Position numbers and translations under genes: made by a program. A stretch of DNA of 35,857 nucleotides from a virus. Below are positions 28,026 through 35,857 of the stretch, one piece after another (the first letter of the stretch is position 1; each line of letters begins with the position of its first letter). The stretch lies in the IMG/VR virus record IMGVR_UViG_3300048833_000084, positions 1 through 35,857 of that record, one strand, 5' to 3'. Below the pieces are notes generated by a model. The model did no database searches. It worked only from the letters and a program-made list of their open reading frames with translations, and was not told the DNA's origin.

Positions 28026-29992
28026 TGTCAAGAATCCGTCGTGGACCTCAACTATTCACTGGCCGAAAGGTTAAAGAGATACCTGTTGGTGGTACTGGCT
28101 CACCGTTCGTAGGATTAAACACCGCCTATCCACACACTCAATTAAGAGATGGCGAATCGCCAAATTATTATAATGTAAGATTATATGCTCGTAAGGCTAG
28201 TGACCGCCGTGTAGCCGTAGGAACTCGCAAAGGTCCTGGATTCTATTCTGTACCGTTGGGCGAAACAGCAGACGTATCAGCTACTTCTGTTACTGGAGCT
28301 TCTGACGCCTCACTAACACCTACTACTTGGAAAGCTGAGAAGTTCACAGCTGGAGCAACTGGAAGATTAACTAAAATTGAACTTAATGTTAAAGAGGGTA
28401 CTAGCCCTACTCAGCACATGATAGTAGAGATTTATTCAGATTCTAGTGGCGCACCAGGTACTCTACTCGCCACCTCATCTATCCTGTCTAGTGATATTAC
28501 TAGCTCCTATGCCTATGCCGTAGCTAGATTCATAGAAGCACCACAAGTAACATCAGCCAGTGTTTACTGGGTAGTAGCTTATATGCAAATGGGCGGTTCT
28601 GGAAACTGGAACTGGTCATCTACCACAGCCACAAGCACAGCATTAACTTCTGCCGATAGTGGTGGTAGCTGGTCTGCTACTAGTTATTCATTAAATCTAA
28701 AGACCTATGTATCTACTGATTCTCCGTTCTTGGGTGGATTTAAGTTCAACCCATCAACCGCCACATCAAAGACAATAATAGCCCACGGCACTAACGTATA
28801 CAGCGTCTCTGAAGTAGACGGCAGTACTACATCTATTAAGTCTGGGTTAAATGCTTCTGCCACCGAATACAACTACGCACAGGCAGACGACAAAGTATTC
28901 TGGGTTAATGGTTACGATACACCGTTTTATTACGACAACTCCACAACTACAGCCATTACCGATACTGAAGCGCCAGCTGGTAAGTTCTGCGCTTTTCATA
29001 AGGGTAGATTATTTATAGCGGGACAAGCCGCCGACCCAACAAGATTAGCCTGGAGCGAGTTCGCCGATTACACTAACTGGGTGTCTACTGGATTTACTTA
29101 TGTGCCACAGTCTAAGACCGGTGATGAGATTACTGGTATGACAGTATTCCAAGACAACCTGATTATCTTTACTCGTAAAACTAAATACATACTATTTGGC
29201 GATGACCCAGGCAACTTTGTACTACGACAGTCATCTGGTAAAAAGGGTGCGGTTAATCAGGCTTGCATAGCCTCTGACCCTAACTATGTTTACTTCCTTT
29301 CTGATGACGGTGTCTACCGATATAACGGTTCACAAGACGAACTAATGTCCGACCCAATACAAACTGAGATAGATAATATAGCAGACAAAGAAAAGACCGC
29401 TGGTGTTTACGAGGGAAACTACTACAGACTATACTACCCACAGACAGGCTCAACAGTAAACGATTCTTGTATTCTCTGGGACACACTTAATAAGTTCTGG
29501 CTAAGAGATTCTAACACCTATGTCGATAAACCGTTCACTGATGCAAACGACACCTTAATAGAGGGAAGTTCACTAATAGGTGCTGTATATTATGCCGAAC
29601 AAGCCTACTCAGATTTGGGTAAACCAATAGAGTTCGTTTACTGGAGTAAGATATTTGGTGATGGGTTAAGAAAACTATTCCTTAGAAGATTCACCCCATC
29701 TATAAGATTACAGACTCAGCCATATTCACTTAATATATATATTGATGTAGACCAGCGTAATGCTAATGTTCTACAATACACACTAGACGCTCTCGCTACG
29801 GGTTCTACTTATGGAAGTGGAATCACATTCGGAAGCGGAGAAACTTATGGTAGTCGTACTGTAGGTGTCCCAGAAACATTCGCTGGCACAGAAGCCTTTT
29901 GGCACCAAATAAGATACGAGCAAACAGGAGTAGATACGCCAGTTGAAATCCTGAGTTACGTTTTACAAATAAGAGTAAGGAGAACAGAATAA
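28025..29992 (+). CDS. P22 gp10-like tail stabilisation / nozzle protein
   Basis: A 655-residue tail protein. The opening (VGGTGSPFVGLNTAYPHTQL, GESPNYYNVRL) and the repeated blades (FCAFHKGRLFIAGQAADPTR, GMTVFQDNLIIFTRKTKYIL, YFLSDDGVYRYNGSQ) match beta-propeller proteins of the P22 gp10 type. Between the first and later blades, about residues 85-215, is an inserted beta-sandwich (TAGATGRLTKIELNVKEG, HMIVEIYSDSSGAPGTLLA, SASVYWVVAYMQMGGSGNW) like small surface-anchoring domains. The insert may bind glycan on the host. Ends with a beta-rich tail. The start codon touches the previous stop. Confidence 0.8.
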   Translation: MSRIRRGPQLFTGRKVKEIPVGGTGSPFVGLNTAYPHTQLRDGESPNYYNVRLYARKASDRRVAVGTRKGPGFYSVPLGETADVSATSVTGASDASLTPTTWKAEKFTAGATGRLTKIELNVKEGTSPTQHMIVEIYSDSSGAPGTLLATSSILSSDITSSYAYAVARFIEAPQVTSASVYWVVAYMQMGGSGNWNWSSTTATSTALTSADSGGSWSATSYSLNLKTYVSTDSPFLGGFKFNPSTATSKTIIAHGTNVYSVSEVDGSTTSIKSGLNASATEYNYAQADDKVFWVNGYDTPFYYDNSTTTAITDTEAPAGKFCAFHKGRLFIAGQAADPTRLAWSEFADYTNWVSTGFTYVPQSKTGDEITGMTVFQDNLIIFTRKTKYILFGDDPGNFVLRQSSGKKGAVNQACIASDPNYVYFLSDDGVYRYNGSQDELMSDPIQTEIDNIADKEKTAGVYEGNYYRLYYPQTGSTVNDSCILWDTLNKFWLRDSNTYVDKPFTDANDTLIEGSSLIGAVYYAEQAYSDLGKPIEFVYWSKIFGDGLRKLFLRRFTPSIRLQTQPYSLNIYIDVDQRNANVLQYTLDALATGSTYGSGITFGSGETYGSRTVGVPETFAGTEAFWHQIRYEQTGVDTPVEILSYVLQIRVRRTE

Positions 29993-30558
29993 TGGCGACA
30001 ATTTCAGTAAGTTTACCATCAGACGGTCAAACCATAGATGCAGCAGACTACAACACACCAATTAGCACAATAGTAACGGAGATTAACGGCTCGCTAGATA
30101 GTGATAACATCGCAGCTAGTGGAGTTGTACCAAATAACATACTTACTGGTACGGGGACTTCTTGGGTGTGGCAGGACTGGACACCTAGTTACTCTAATAT
30201 AATCGAAGGAAACGGTACTGTGGTTGCCAAATATATACAGATAGGGAAAACGGTGCACTACAGGTATAGACTTACTCTTGGCTCTACTAGTGGCGTCGGT
30301 ACTACGGCTACAATATCTCTACCCGTTACGTCTGTAGACTATGCGGTAAACACGCCGATAGGGGAGTGTATTTATACGGATGCTAACGGTTCCGTATATA
30401 ATGGCGCAGCTATGCTTGTCACAACTACCACGCTTGTACTTAGGGTGAATACCGCCTCAACAACGTTTACGACCGTTACGGGCACTAGTAGTACTATACC
30501 GTTCACATGGACTACGAGCGATGTAGTTTCAATAACTGGTACTTACGAAGCCGCATAA
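29992..30558 (+). CDS. Tail fibre / receptor-binding candidate
   Basis: A 188-residue protein. The N-terminal part (SVSLPSDGQTIDAADYNTPI, STIVTEINGSLDSDNIA) is the helix-plus-turn often used to attach short fibres. Then a beta-rich C-terminal domain (WQDWTPSYSNIIEGNGTVVA, GKTVHYRYRLTLGSTSG) as in phage receptor-binding tips. It overlaps the previous stop by one base. Function by position and pattern. Confidence 0.65.
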   Translation: MATISVSLPSDGQTIDAADYNTPISTIVTEINGSLDSDNIAASGVVPNNILTGTGTSWVWQDWTPSYSNIIEGNGTVVAKYIQIGKTVHYRYRLTLGSTSGVGTTATISLPVTSVDYAVNTPIGECIYTDANGSVYNGAAMLVTTTTLVLRVNTASTTFTTVTGTSSTIPFTWTTSDVVSITGTYEAA

Positions 30559-30561
30559 ACG

Positions 30562-31110
30562 ATGGCTGGCTTTACCGCAATAACACCATCTATAAATGTT
30601 AATACTCAGTCTGGGCAACTAAGGACTGAGCTATTAAACACGTTTCTTAGATTAGATGGGCAACTTCAAGCCGCCCCATACAGACTATCTACACAGAACG
30701 GTCCTACTGGTAATACTGATGCCGCCGAAACTACAATGCAAAGTTTCCAATTAAACTACAATACCCTATCTAAATTGGGCGCATCTATACAAATCTTTGC
30801 TTGTGGGAAAACAGCGGCTAATGCAAACACCAAAACATTTAAGTTCAAACTAGGAAGCACCACACTATTTACTAGTGGAGCTATAGCGCTCAATAACAAG
30901 GACTGGACATTTAGAGGAGAGATAGTAGCTAATGGTTCTACCTCTCAGATATTCTATGGAGAGTTTACAAGTAATGGGGCAGCGCCAATAGTCACTACAA
31001 CTACAGCATCAGAAGATTTAGGCACAAACCTAACCATAGCATTTGCTGGACAGGGCACAACCACAGGAGACATACAGCAGTACTTTTACAAAGCCGTCCT
31101 TATAGGGTAA
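30562..31110 (+). CDS. Tail fibre / spike-like protein
   Basis: A 182-residue protein (LRTELLNTFLRLDGQLQA, then TFKFKLGSTTLFTSGAIALN, TFRGEIVANGSTSQIFYGEF). A short helix followed by a beta-sandwich suggests another trimeric fibre tip. Begins four bases after the previous stop. No enzymatic motif is seen. The two adjacent fibre-like genes could be alternative host-recognition units. Confidence 0.6.
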   Translation: MAGFTAITPSINVNTQSGQLRTELLNTFLRLDGQLQAAPYRLSTQNGPTGNTDAAETTMQSFQLNYNTLSKLGASIQIFACGKTAANANTKTFKFKLGSTTLFTSGAIALNNKDWTFRGEIVANGSTSQIFYGEFTSNGAAPIVTTTTASEDLGTNLTIAFAGQGTTTGDIQQYFYKAVLIG

Positions 31111-31136
31111 TACTTGTGTATATATTGACATTAAGA

Positions 31137-31155
31137 TAATATAAGAGTAACTGGG
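31137..31155 (+). promoter_or_regulatory. Late promoter D with ACTGGG leader
   Basis: TAATAT ends seven nt before ACTGGG (31150-31155), which is 24 nt before the GTG at 31174. TTGTGT lies 17 nt upstream; a TTGACA also lies nearby, but its 17-nt partner would be TAACTG. Leader ACTGGGTAATAGGATTAA. Confidence 0.55.
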
Positions 31156-31173
31156 TAATAGGATTAAAATACC

Positions 31174-31953
31174 GTGGCAAGAGCATTAGACCAAATCATG
31201 GCGGAACTAGACTCCGTATATAACCCCCAAAGAGACGTATATAGTAAACAAATCAACGCACTACCAGGTCAGCAATCAGCTGAATTAGGTGGATTAGAAG
31301 CAGCTAAGACAGATTCATTCAACCAAATCACACAAGGAGCCAACCGTAGAGGTGTGGCTTTTGGTGGTATTCCACTAGCCGAACAAGCTAGTTATCTCGG
31401 CCAATCCTATTTACCTGCCGTAGCTAACCTAAAAGGTAAGTTCCAAGGACAGAAATCGGACCTACAATTAAGGCTAGCTGAACTAGCCGCCAAACAACGT
31501 GGTGATGCACAAGGTATTTATCAATGGGAAATGGAACAAGACCGAGCAGCACAAGCAGCCGCAGCCGCAAGAGCTGGAAGTGGTGGTTCTGGTGGTGGTG
31601 GCTTTACTTTCGGCGGCGGAGGATTTACTGGTGGTGGTGGAACTGGCGAAACGCAACCACAAATTACACTTAGGCAACAATGGCAACAAGAGGCTAATGC
31701 AGGAGACTGGAATGCTCAAGTAGCGCTTAACTATGCTGGAGATGATGGACGATATGACGGTGCGGTAAACAGCCAAAGAGAATACCAAGCATTGAAAAAC
31801 CTTGGCATACAAGGAAACTACTATGTCCCTTCTAATTATGGTGGCTCAGGCTTATCTATACAGTCTACTGGGGGTAACGGCGGTTTGAGTGTACAGGGTG
31901 GTGGCTCTATACCCAAGCCAGTAAGCACTAATGGCCTTAGTTTGAGGTTGTAG
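31174..31953 (+). CDS. Virion protein with Gly-rich linker (ejection-module partner)
   Basis: A 259-residue protein with a GTG start. Residues 1-120 are helical (MAELDSVYNPQRDVYSKQIN, LQLRLAELAAKQRGDAQGIY), followed by an Ala-rich stretch and a Gly-rich linker (GSGGSGGGGFTFGGGGFTGG), then a short helical part and a Gly/Ser tail. This layout resembles podovirus internal virion proteins ahead of the large ejection protein. AGGATT lies ten bases before the GTG. Function is inferred from position. Confidence 0.6.
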   Translation: MARALDQIMAELDSVYNPQRDVYSKQINALPGQQSAELGGLEAAKTDSFNQITQGANRRGVAFGGIPLAEQASYLGQSYLPAVANLKGKFQGQKSDLQLRLAELAAKQRGDAQGIYQWEMEQDRAAQAAAAARAGSGGSGGGGFTFGGGGFTGGGGTGETQPQITLRQQWQQEANAGDWNAQVALNYAGDDGRYDGAVNSQREYQALKNLGIQGNYYVPSNYGGSGLSIQSTGGNGGLSVQGGGSIPKPVSTNGLSLRL

Positions 31954-31955
31954 TC

Positions 31956-34124
31956 ATGGCTACTAACGTACAAGACTTCCTAAAGAAAAACCCTAATTAC
32001 ATTGGCTATGCAAATACAGGCAATCGCTCACAGCCTAAAAAAGAAGATAATAAGCCTAAATCTAAAAAAGGTTCTGGTAATCAATCTTGGTTATCTTCAA
32101 TTATAAGTGAATTAGGTGGCGCTGGTGGTGCCGTGGGTGGAGCAGCGGCTGGAGCAGCGCTAGGTTCAGTCGTACCAGTTTTAGGTACTGCAATAGGTGG
32201 TATAGCTGGTGGTGTGCTTGGTGGCTTTGCTGGTGGTACTGGTGGACGCCTAGTAGAGAATCAAGTAAGAGACAATGAGATGAGACTAGGTGATGCACTT
32301 AAAGAAGGTGCTGTATCTGGTGCATTTGGTGGAATTGGTCCAGCATGGCAAGCTGGTCGTGGTGCTTATGCCGCTGGTAAAGCAGCTGGATATGGTGGCA
32401 AGGGACTACTAAGTACAATGAAGGCTGGAAGCACAGTATTGGACGATGCAGTATTAATGGCAGGAAAAGCTGGTGGTAAAACTGGTGCAGCTAAAGCTGG
32501 TATGCAAATTATGAAAAGCGGTGGCAAGACTGGAAAAGTTATTGGTAATGCGTCTAAGAACGTAGACGAGCTGGCTAGACTAATGGGTTCTGTTGATGAT
32601 TTGGCTTATGCTGGTAGAAAAGGCGCTCAAGCAGCTGGCGGAAAACTAAGAGCCGTAAACAGGGGTATAGTATCTGGAAACTCAGGACTAAGCCCAGATG
32701 ACGTTGCTAGACAAAACAGAGCATTAGACGGAGTTAATAAGTGGTTTAGTGGAGTTGGTAAATCTAGCCAATACAATAATGCTGATGACGCTATGAAAGC
32801 TTTGTCTAACACCTATAAGGCTTCTGGCGAAGGAGCTAAGAAGTTTGGGGCTAATGCTGATGATGTAGCTTCTAAGTTCCTACAAAACCTAGATGACAAC
32901 CCACTACTCAGAAACAACTTGACGCCTAAATACCAAAAGGTAGTAACGAGTCTTGGTGATGACCTATCAAAGATTAAAACTAACGGTGACTTTGTAGAGT
33001 ACATGTCTACTAAGGTAAACCCATTATTTAGAGAACTTAAAAACGGCAACCCTGGCTCAGTACAGACCCAAATTTATGAAGCCTTCAGACAGGCTGGTAA
33101 ATCAGTTATTGACGAAAAGATGGCTACTAGAAGTGGTATCAATAAACAATTCGCAAATCTACTAGGGGCAACAGACAGCCTAGGTAAAACAATTACTAGA
33201 GATGTTGGTGCTGGCGCTGGTCAAGGACTAACTCTTGGACGAATATTAGGAAACGTGGCTGGTGGTGCTATGGATATTGGTGGACGAACTGCACAACAAG
33301 TAGGAAAAGTCACCCAGTACACAACACCTGTTATCGGTGGGGCTATTGCTAGGGGTGCTGTAAATGGTGGCGAACAACCAGACATGAATATGGAACAGGG
33401 TATGGAACAAATGCCACAGGACTTCCAACAACTAGACGGCGGAATACTTGGTCCAGATGCACTATATGGCTCTCAAGCTGCTATGGGTGGACAACAAGGA
33501 TTAGGTGGAGCTATACAAGGATTTGACCAACCTCAAGCGCCAGAACAATACAACCCATACGCACCACAAAACCTACAATCATCTATTGCCCAAATTATGC
33601 AACAGGGTGGAGATATGGGTGATGTAAAAGACTTCCTTTCTATCGCAACAGCGCTAGATAAATTAGGCGGAACTGACGAACAAGAACTAACCGCCATACA
33701 AAGAAACAAGATAGCTGGATATAACACGGCCAATACAGTAGTAGATTCACTAGAACAACTATGGCAAGGTGTTAGCCAGCCAGGAAGCCAACTAGCAGCA
33801 GGACTGTCTGGAATACCAGGAGTTAAACAAGCTCGCTCAACCTTTGACCCTAATGTAAGACAATACACTCAGTTTGCAGAAGGTACACTTGCGCCTATTA
33901 TTAAATCATTAGGTGAAACTGGTGTGCTTACTGACAGGGACATTATTAGGGCTTACGGACTTGTGCCTAACTTACAAGACTCACCAGACGTAGCTTCTAA
34001 TAAGATACAACAATTAAGAGCGCTACTAACTAACGCTGAAATGGCTACAGCAGAGACTGGCGGTGGAAGTCAAGATTCATTAGCTGATTTGCTCGCCTCA
34101 CAGCAACAGTACGCACCCCATTAA
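31956..34124 (+). CDS. Large Gly/Ala-rich internal virion (ejection-type) protein
   Basis: A 722-residue protein. Residues about 45-95 hold long Gly/Ala hydrophobic stretches (GAGGAVGGAAAGAALGSVVP, VLGTAIGGIAGGVLGGFAGG) like membrane-penetrating segments. More helices follow to about residue 460 (AVLMAGKAGGKTGAAKAGMQ), then a Met/Gln-rich low-complexity region (QPDMNMEQGMEQMPQDF) and a helical C-terminal end (LGETGVLTDRDIIRAYGLVP). Such proteins are packed in the head and ejected to form a channel for DNA. The context (after tail genes, before the peptidase) fits. No lysozyme motif is seen inside it. Confidence 0.65.
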   Translation: MATNVQDFLKKNPNYIGYANTGNRSQPKKEDNKPKSKKGSGNQSWLSSIISELGGAGGAVGGAAAGAALGSVVPVLGTAIGGIAGGVLGGFAGGTGGRLVENQVRDNEMRLGDALKEGAVSGAFGGIGPAWQAGRGAYAAGKAAGYGGKGLLSTMKAGSTVLDDAVLMAGKAGGKTGAAKAGMQIMKSGGKTGKVIGNASKNVDELARLMGSVDDLAYAGRKGAQAAGGKLRAVNRGIVSGNSGLSPDDVARQNRALDGVNKWFSGVGKSSQYNNADDAMKALSNTYKASGEGAKKFGANADDVASKFLQNLDDNPLLRNNLTPKYQKVVTSLGDDLSKIKTNGDFVEYMSTKVNPLFRELKNGNPGSVQTQIYEAFRQAGKSVIDEKMATRSGINKQFANLLGATDSLGKTITRDVGAGAGQGLTLGRILGNVAGGAMDIGGRTAQQVGKVTQYTTPVIGGAIARGAVNGGEQPDMNMEQGMEQMPQDFQQLDGGILGPDALYGSQAAMGGQQGLGGAIQGFDQPQAPEQYNPYAPQNLQSSIAQIMQQGGDMGDVKDFLSIATALDKLGGTDEQELTAIQRNKIAGYNTANTVVDSLEQLWQGVSQPGSQLAAGLSGIPGVKQARSTFDPNVRQYTQFAEGTLAPIIKSLGETGVLTDRDIIRAYGLVPNLQDSPDVASNKIQQLRALLTNAEMATAETGGGSQDSLADLLASQQQYAPH

Positions 34125-34134
34125 GGATTAACCA

Positions 34135-34443
34135 ATGACACCAGACGAACTCGTAAAACTAGTAGAAGGACTAATCGTGATAAGCGGTATAGCTGCTATT
34201 GTCTACGCTGTGTTTAAGAACTCTACTGTCAAACAAACTATTCAATCACAAAAAGAACTAATCGAAACTCTAACAGGTCAAGTAGCAGAACTACGCCAGT
34301 TGCATATAGACAACGAAAAAGCTATCGCACGACTAACTGGTGAGGTATCTGTGTACAAAACACTTCCTTTGTCCGAACTCGCTAAATCTATGCAAACAAT
34401 CGTAGACACTCAACAGAAGATATTAAAGGAACTAAAGAAATAA
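34135..34443 (+). CDS. Membrane-anchored coiled-coil protein (holin/spanin-like)
   Basis: A 102-residue protein. Residues about 10-28 (VEGLIVISGIAAIVYAVFK) form one membrane helix and the rest is a long coiled coil (KQTIQSQKELIETLTGQVAE, LRQLHIDNEKAIARLTGEV). This single-pass plus coiled-coil layout is used by some holins and i-spanin-like proteins. It overlaps the next gene by one base. The paired M23 peptidase and small membrane gene suggest a second envelope-targeting unit. Confidence 0.6.
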   Translation: MTPDELVKLVEGLIVISGIAAIVYAVFKNSTVKQTIQSQKELIETLTGQVAELRQLHIDNEKAIARLTGEVSVYKTLPLSELAKSMQTIVDTQQKILKELKK

Positions 34444-35345
34444 TGACCGCCTCCGACTACCCCGTTACATTTGGCTACCTAGCGACTACGACTATAAACG
34501 GTAAACCCTATACCCATCGGGGCGAAGATAGAAGATGTCCTTCAGGAACTCCGATAGTTATCTCTGGTCAAACGATAGGCTATACAGGCAACACAGGCAT
34601 GTCTACAGGCAGTCACCTACACCTACAAGCAGGAACAGACCCTGCAACTCAGAACACAGTCAAACCCACTCAATACTGGTTTCAGACTGGAGTAGTTACC
34701 GCACTCCGAACTACCGACACAGCTTCATGGGGTAAATACATCACTATCAAAACTAACTCAGGTGTATATACAACGTATGCACATTTATCGAAAGTAAACG
34801 TCCAAGTAGGACAGAAAATAGGAGGCAATCAGCTCATGGATACAGACGCAAAAGTAGCTAATCAATATTACACATTAAGAGGAAACACAGGCACAAGTGC
34901 TGAAAGAAAGGCGTGGATAGGCAAGTCTTATGAGGAGTTTAACAGTGTCGCAAAAGCTGAAGTCAATAGCCGAACGCAGAATATTACAAATCTTACTAAT
35001 GCTGTGGCTAGTCTTACTAAAGAGAGAGATGTGGCGAGAACGCAGGTTGCAACGCTTACAAAAGAAGTATTGGCAGAACGTGACAAAGTGCAAGTATTGT
35101 CAGCCGACAAAGCAACACTACAAGCAGAATTAGATGGTGCTAAAGAAGCCTATGAAAAACTAAAGGCAGGACACGATGCACAAATAGCCGAACTAAATAA
35201 CGTCATTAAAATCAAAGATGGTGAGATAGCTAGACTTTCAAAAGAATTAAATGTATGTCAAAATAATAATGGCGATTGTGCCGACAAGTCAGGCTGGGAG
35301 CTTATAGCTCTAGGCTTCAAGAAACTCTTTGAAAGGAGTAAATAA
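34443..35345 (+). CDS. M23-type peptidase with circularly permuted motifs
   Basis: A 300-residue protein. The M23 zinc motif HRGED has His25 and Asp29, and GSHLHLQ has His58 and His60; the block YAHLSKVNVQVGQKI with His114 follows. In ordinary M23 enzymes YAHLSK lies between HxxxD and HLH; here it follows HLH, so the domain looks circularly permuted. All ligands and the catalytic His are kept, so a metal endopeptidase cutting peptidoglycan cross-links is plausible. Residues about 130-165 form a small linker (RGNTGTSAERKAWIGKSYEE), then a coiled coil to the C terminus (LTKEVLAERDKVQVLSADKA). No signal peptide is seen. It may be carried in the virion tail or used for lysis. Confidence 0.8.
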   Translation: MTASDYPVTFGYLATTTINGKPYTHRGEDRRCPSGTPIVISGQTIGYTGNTGMSTGSHLHLQAGTDPATQNTVKPTQYWFQTGVVTALRTTDTASWGKYITIKTNSGVYTTYAHLSKVNVQVGQKIGGNQLMDTDAKVANQYYTLRGNTGTSAERKAWIGKSYEEFNSVAKAEVNSRTQNITNLTNAVASLTKERDVARTQVATLTKEVLAERDKVQVLSADKATLQAELDGAKEAYEKLKAGHDAQIAELNNVIKIKDGEIARLSKELNVCQNNNGDCADKSGWELIALGFKKLFERSK

Positions 35346-35494
35346 TGCAAAAGTATAACAAATTCATAGTTGCAGGTATAGCTGGAGTAGTAGCAGTACT
35401 AAACAGCCTATACGGAAGCGGTAGTGAAGTAGTAACAATAGTAATAGCAATAGCTACAGCCTTAGGGGTGTACGCAGTACCTAACAAAGGATAG
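35345..35494 (+). CDS. 49-residue two-helix membrane protein
   Basis: A short gene whose ATG shares one base with the previous TAA. Two hydrophobic helices (KFIVAGIAGVVAVLNSLYG, VVTIVIAIATALGVYAVP) are joined by GSGSE and end in NKG. Very similar small proteins (ending GVYAVPNK) occur widely in actinobacterial and related phages, often called holin-like. It follows the peptidase, so a lysis or tail-membrane role is possible. Confidence 0.75.
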   Translation: MQKYNKFIVAGIAGVVAVLNSLYGSGSEVVTIVIAIATALGVYAVPNKG

Positions 35495-35498
35495 AAAA

Positions 35499-35744
35499 TT
35501 GCAACGCTATCCGACAGAAAACGGATTAGCGATACCGATAACTGAACTCGGTTTTGAGATGATGCCTGAGAGTGCAAGACGCACCCAAGGGCATCATTTG
35601 TATTTTGAGAGAGAATGGTATGCGCAGAACAGAATAAGAAGCGTATTTAGAAACTTAGTGGGTCACGTTGTTAGGATGCGACCTGTAGACCACCAAGAAC
35701 TTCATAACAGGTTCGGTCCACCAGCCATGCTAAGATATTGGTAG
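35499..35744 (+). CDS. Unknown basic protein (TTG start)
   Basis: An 81-residue basic protein with a TTG start; AAAGGA lies seven bases upstream. It is rich in Arg, His and aromatics (RRTQGHHLYFEREWYAQNRI, RSVFRNLVGHVVRMRP). The repeated His with Asn-Arg (PVDHQELHNRFGPP) resembles an HNH fragment, but no full motif can be made. It touches the next start. Function unknown. Confidence 0.6.
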   Translation: MQRYPTENGLAIPITELGFEMMPESARRTQGHHLYFEREWYAQNRIRSVFRNLVGHVVRMRPVDHQELHNRFGPPAMLRYW

Positions 35745-35857
35745 ATGATAAAGAAGAACGACCTGCCTGAGTATTTGACGTTGAAGGAACTTTCAGAATT
35801 ACTAAAGGTTCACGAGAACACGCTTCGCAACTGGGATAGAAACGGAACACTCAAGGC
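35745..35857 (+). CDS. MerR/excisionase-type helix-turn-helix protein, N-terminal part
   Basis: The window ends 37 codons into this gene. The visible part (YLTLKELSELLKVHENTLRN, WDRNGTLKA) is a winged helix-turn-helix of the MerR/excisionase type, where a short helix reads DNA and NGTLK starts the wing. Such domains also head serine recombinases. The remaining sequence is needed to tell a regulator from a recombinase. The gene begins right after the previous TAG. Confidence 0.75.
   Translation, partial: MIKKNDLPEYLTLKELSELLKVHENTLRNWDRNGTLK

Noticed and set aside
31483-31812. Leftward and alternate frames in the Gly-rich gene
   Set aside because: Low-complexity shadows of the 31174-31953 gene (Gly codons read out of frame).
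1-35857. CRISPR array, IS element or integrase attachment site
   Set aside because: No regularly spaced repeat-spacer series, no transposase or integrase gene, and no terminal direct repeat could be seen.

Overview
The window is a tailed double-stranded DNA phage (or prophage) genome, or most of one. Both ends cut through genes. The virion module has the short-tailed (podovirus) plan: small and large terminase, a portal of about 615 residues, an acidic scaffold, a P22/HK97-type coat protein, a head-tail adaptor followed by a 655-residue P22 gp10-like tail protein, fibre-like proteins and a 722-residue Gly/Ala-rich ejection-type protein. There is no long tape measure, sheath or tail tube. All three stop codons are used normally. 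Promoters are sigma70-like (TTGACA/TATAAT), so the host is a bacterium. The CHAP lysin style and many small overlapping genes recall phages of Patescibacteria/Saccharibacteria or Actinobacteria, but the host call is only a weak inference.

Layout. 1-594: the end of a rightward block of small unknown genes. 619-1521 (leftward): lysis cassette (candidate holin, CHAP endolysin) with its own perfect promoter, convergent with the block before it. 1583-8393 (leftward): a long early operon of tightly overlapping genes between a promoter at 8367-8393 and a terminator at 1583-1619. It holds a PD-(D/E)XK exonuclease, an SSB-like protein, a C5 cytosine methylase, a NinG-like HNH protein, an HNH-AP2 homing nuclease, a glutaredoxin and many small unknowns. 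Two stretches (3186-3498 and about 8330-8770) look like structured RNA rather than protein. 8775-11099: control region with a 47-codon rightward unit, a leftward operon of small proteins (two of them membrane proteins), repeated palindromes (TGTGA-N6-TCACA), repeated CCGCCAAATA, and phased AGTGTGTATA repeats beside a ribbon-helix-helix regulator gene. 11100-35857 (rightward): RHH regulator, TerS, an adenine-type methylase, TerL, portal, scaffold, coat gene split by a group I intron, HNH-AP2 nuclease, a glycan cassette (four glycosyltransferases, an RmlA-like nucleotidyltransferase, a UDP-glucose/GDP-mannose-type dehydrogenase), tail and fibre genes, ejection-type protein, a membrane coiled-coil protein, an M23 peptidase with circularly permuted motifs, a 49-aa membrane protein, and the start of a MerR-like gene.

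How the parts work together. Leftward early genes recombine, protect and modify DNA; no DNA polymerase, helicase, primase or integrase is visible, so replication must lean on the host or on genes outside the window. The rightward block packages DNA and builds the virion. It is divided into transcription units by four promoter-leader elements sharing the motif ACTGGG about 18-24 nt before the start codon. The nucleotide-sugar and glycosyltransferase cassette lies between capsid and tail genes, which suggests glycosylation of virion proteins or of the host surface. The best candidates for something new are the permuted M23 protein, the glycan cassette inside the structural module, the shared ACTGGG leaders, the helically phased operator of the RHH gene, and the two structured non-coding regions.
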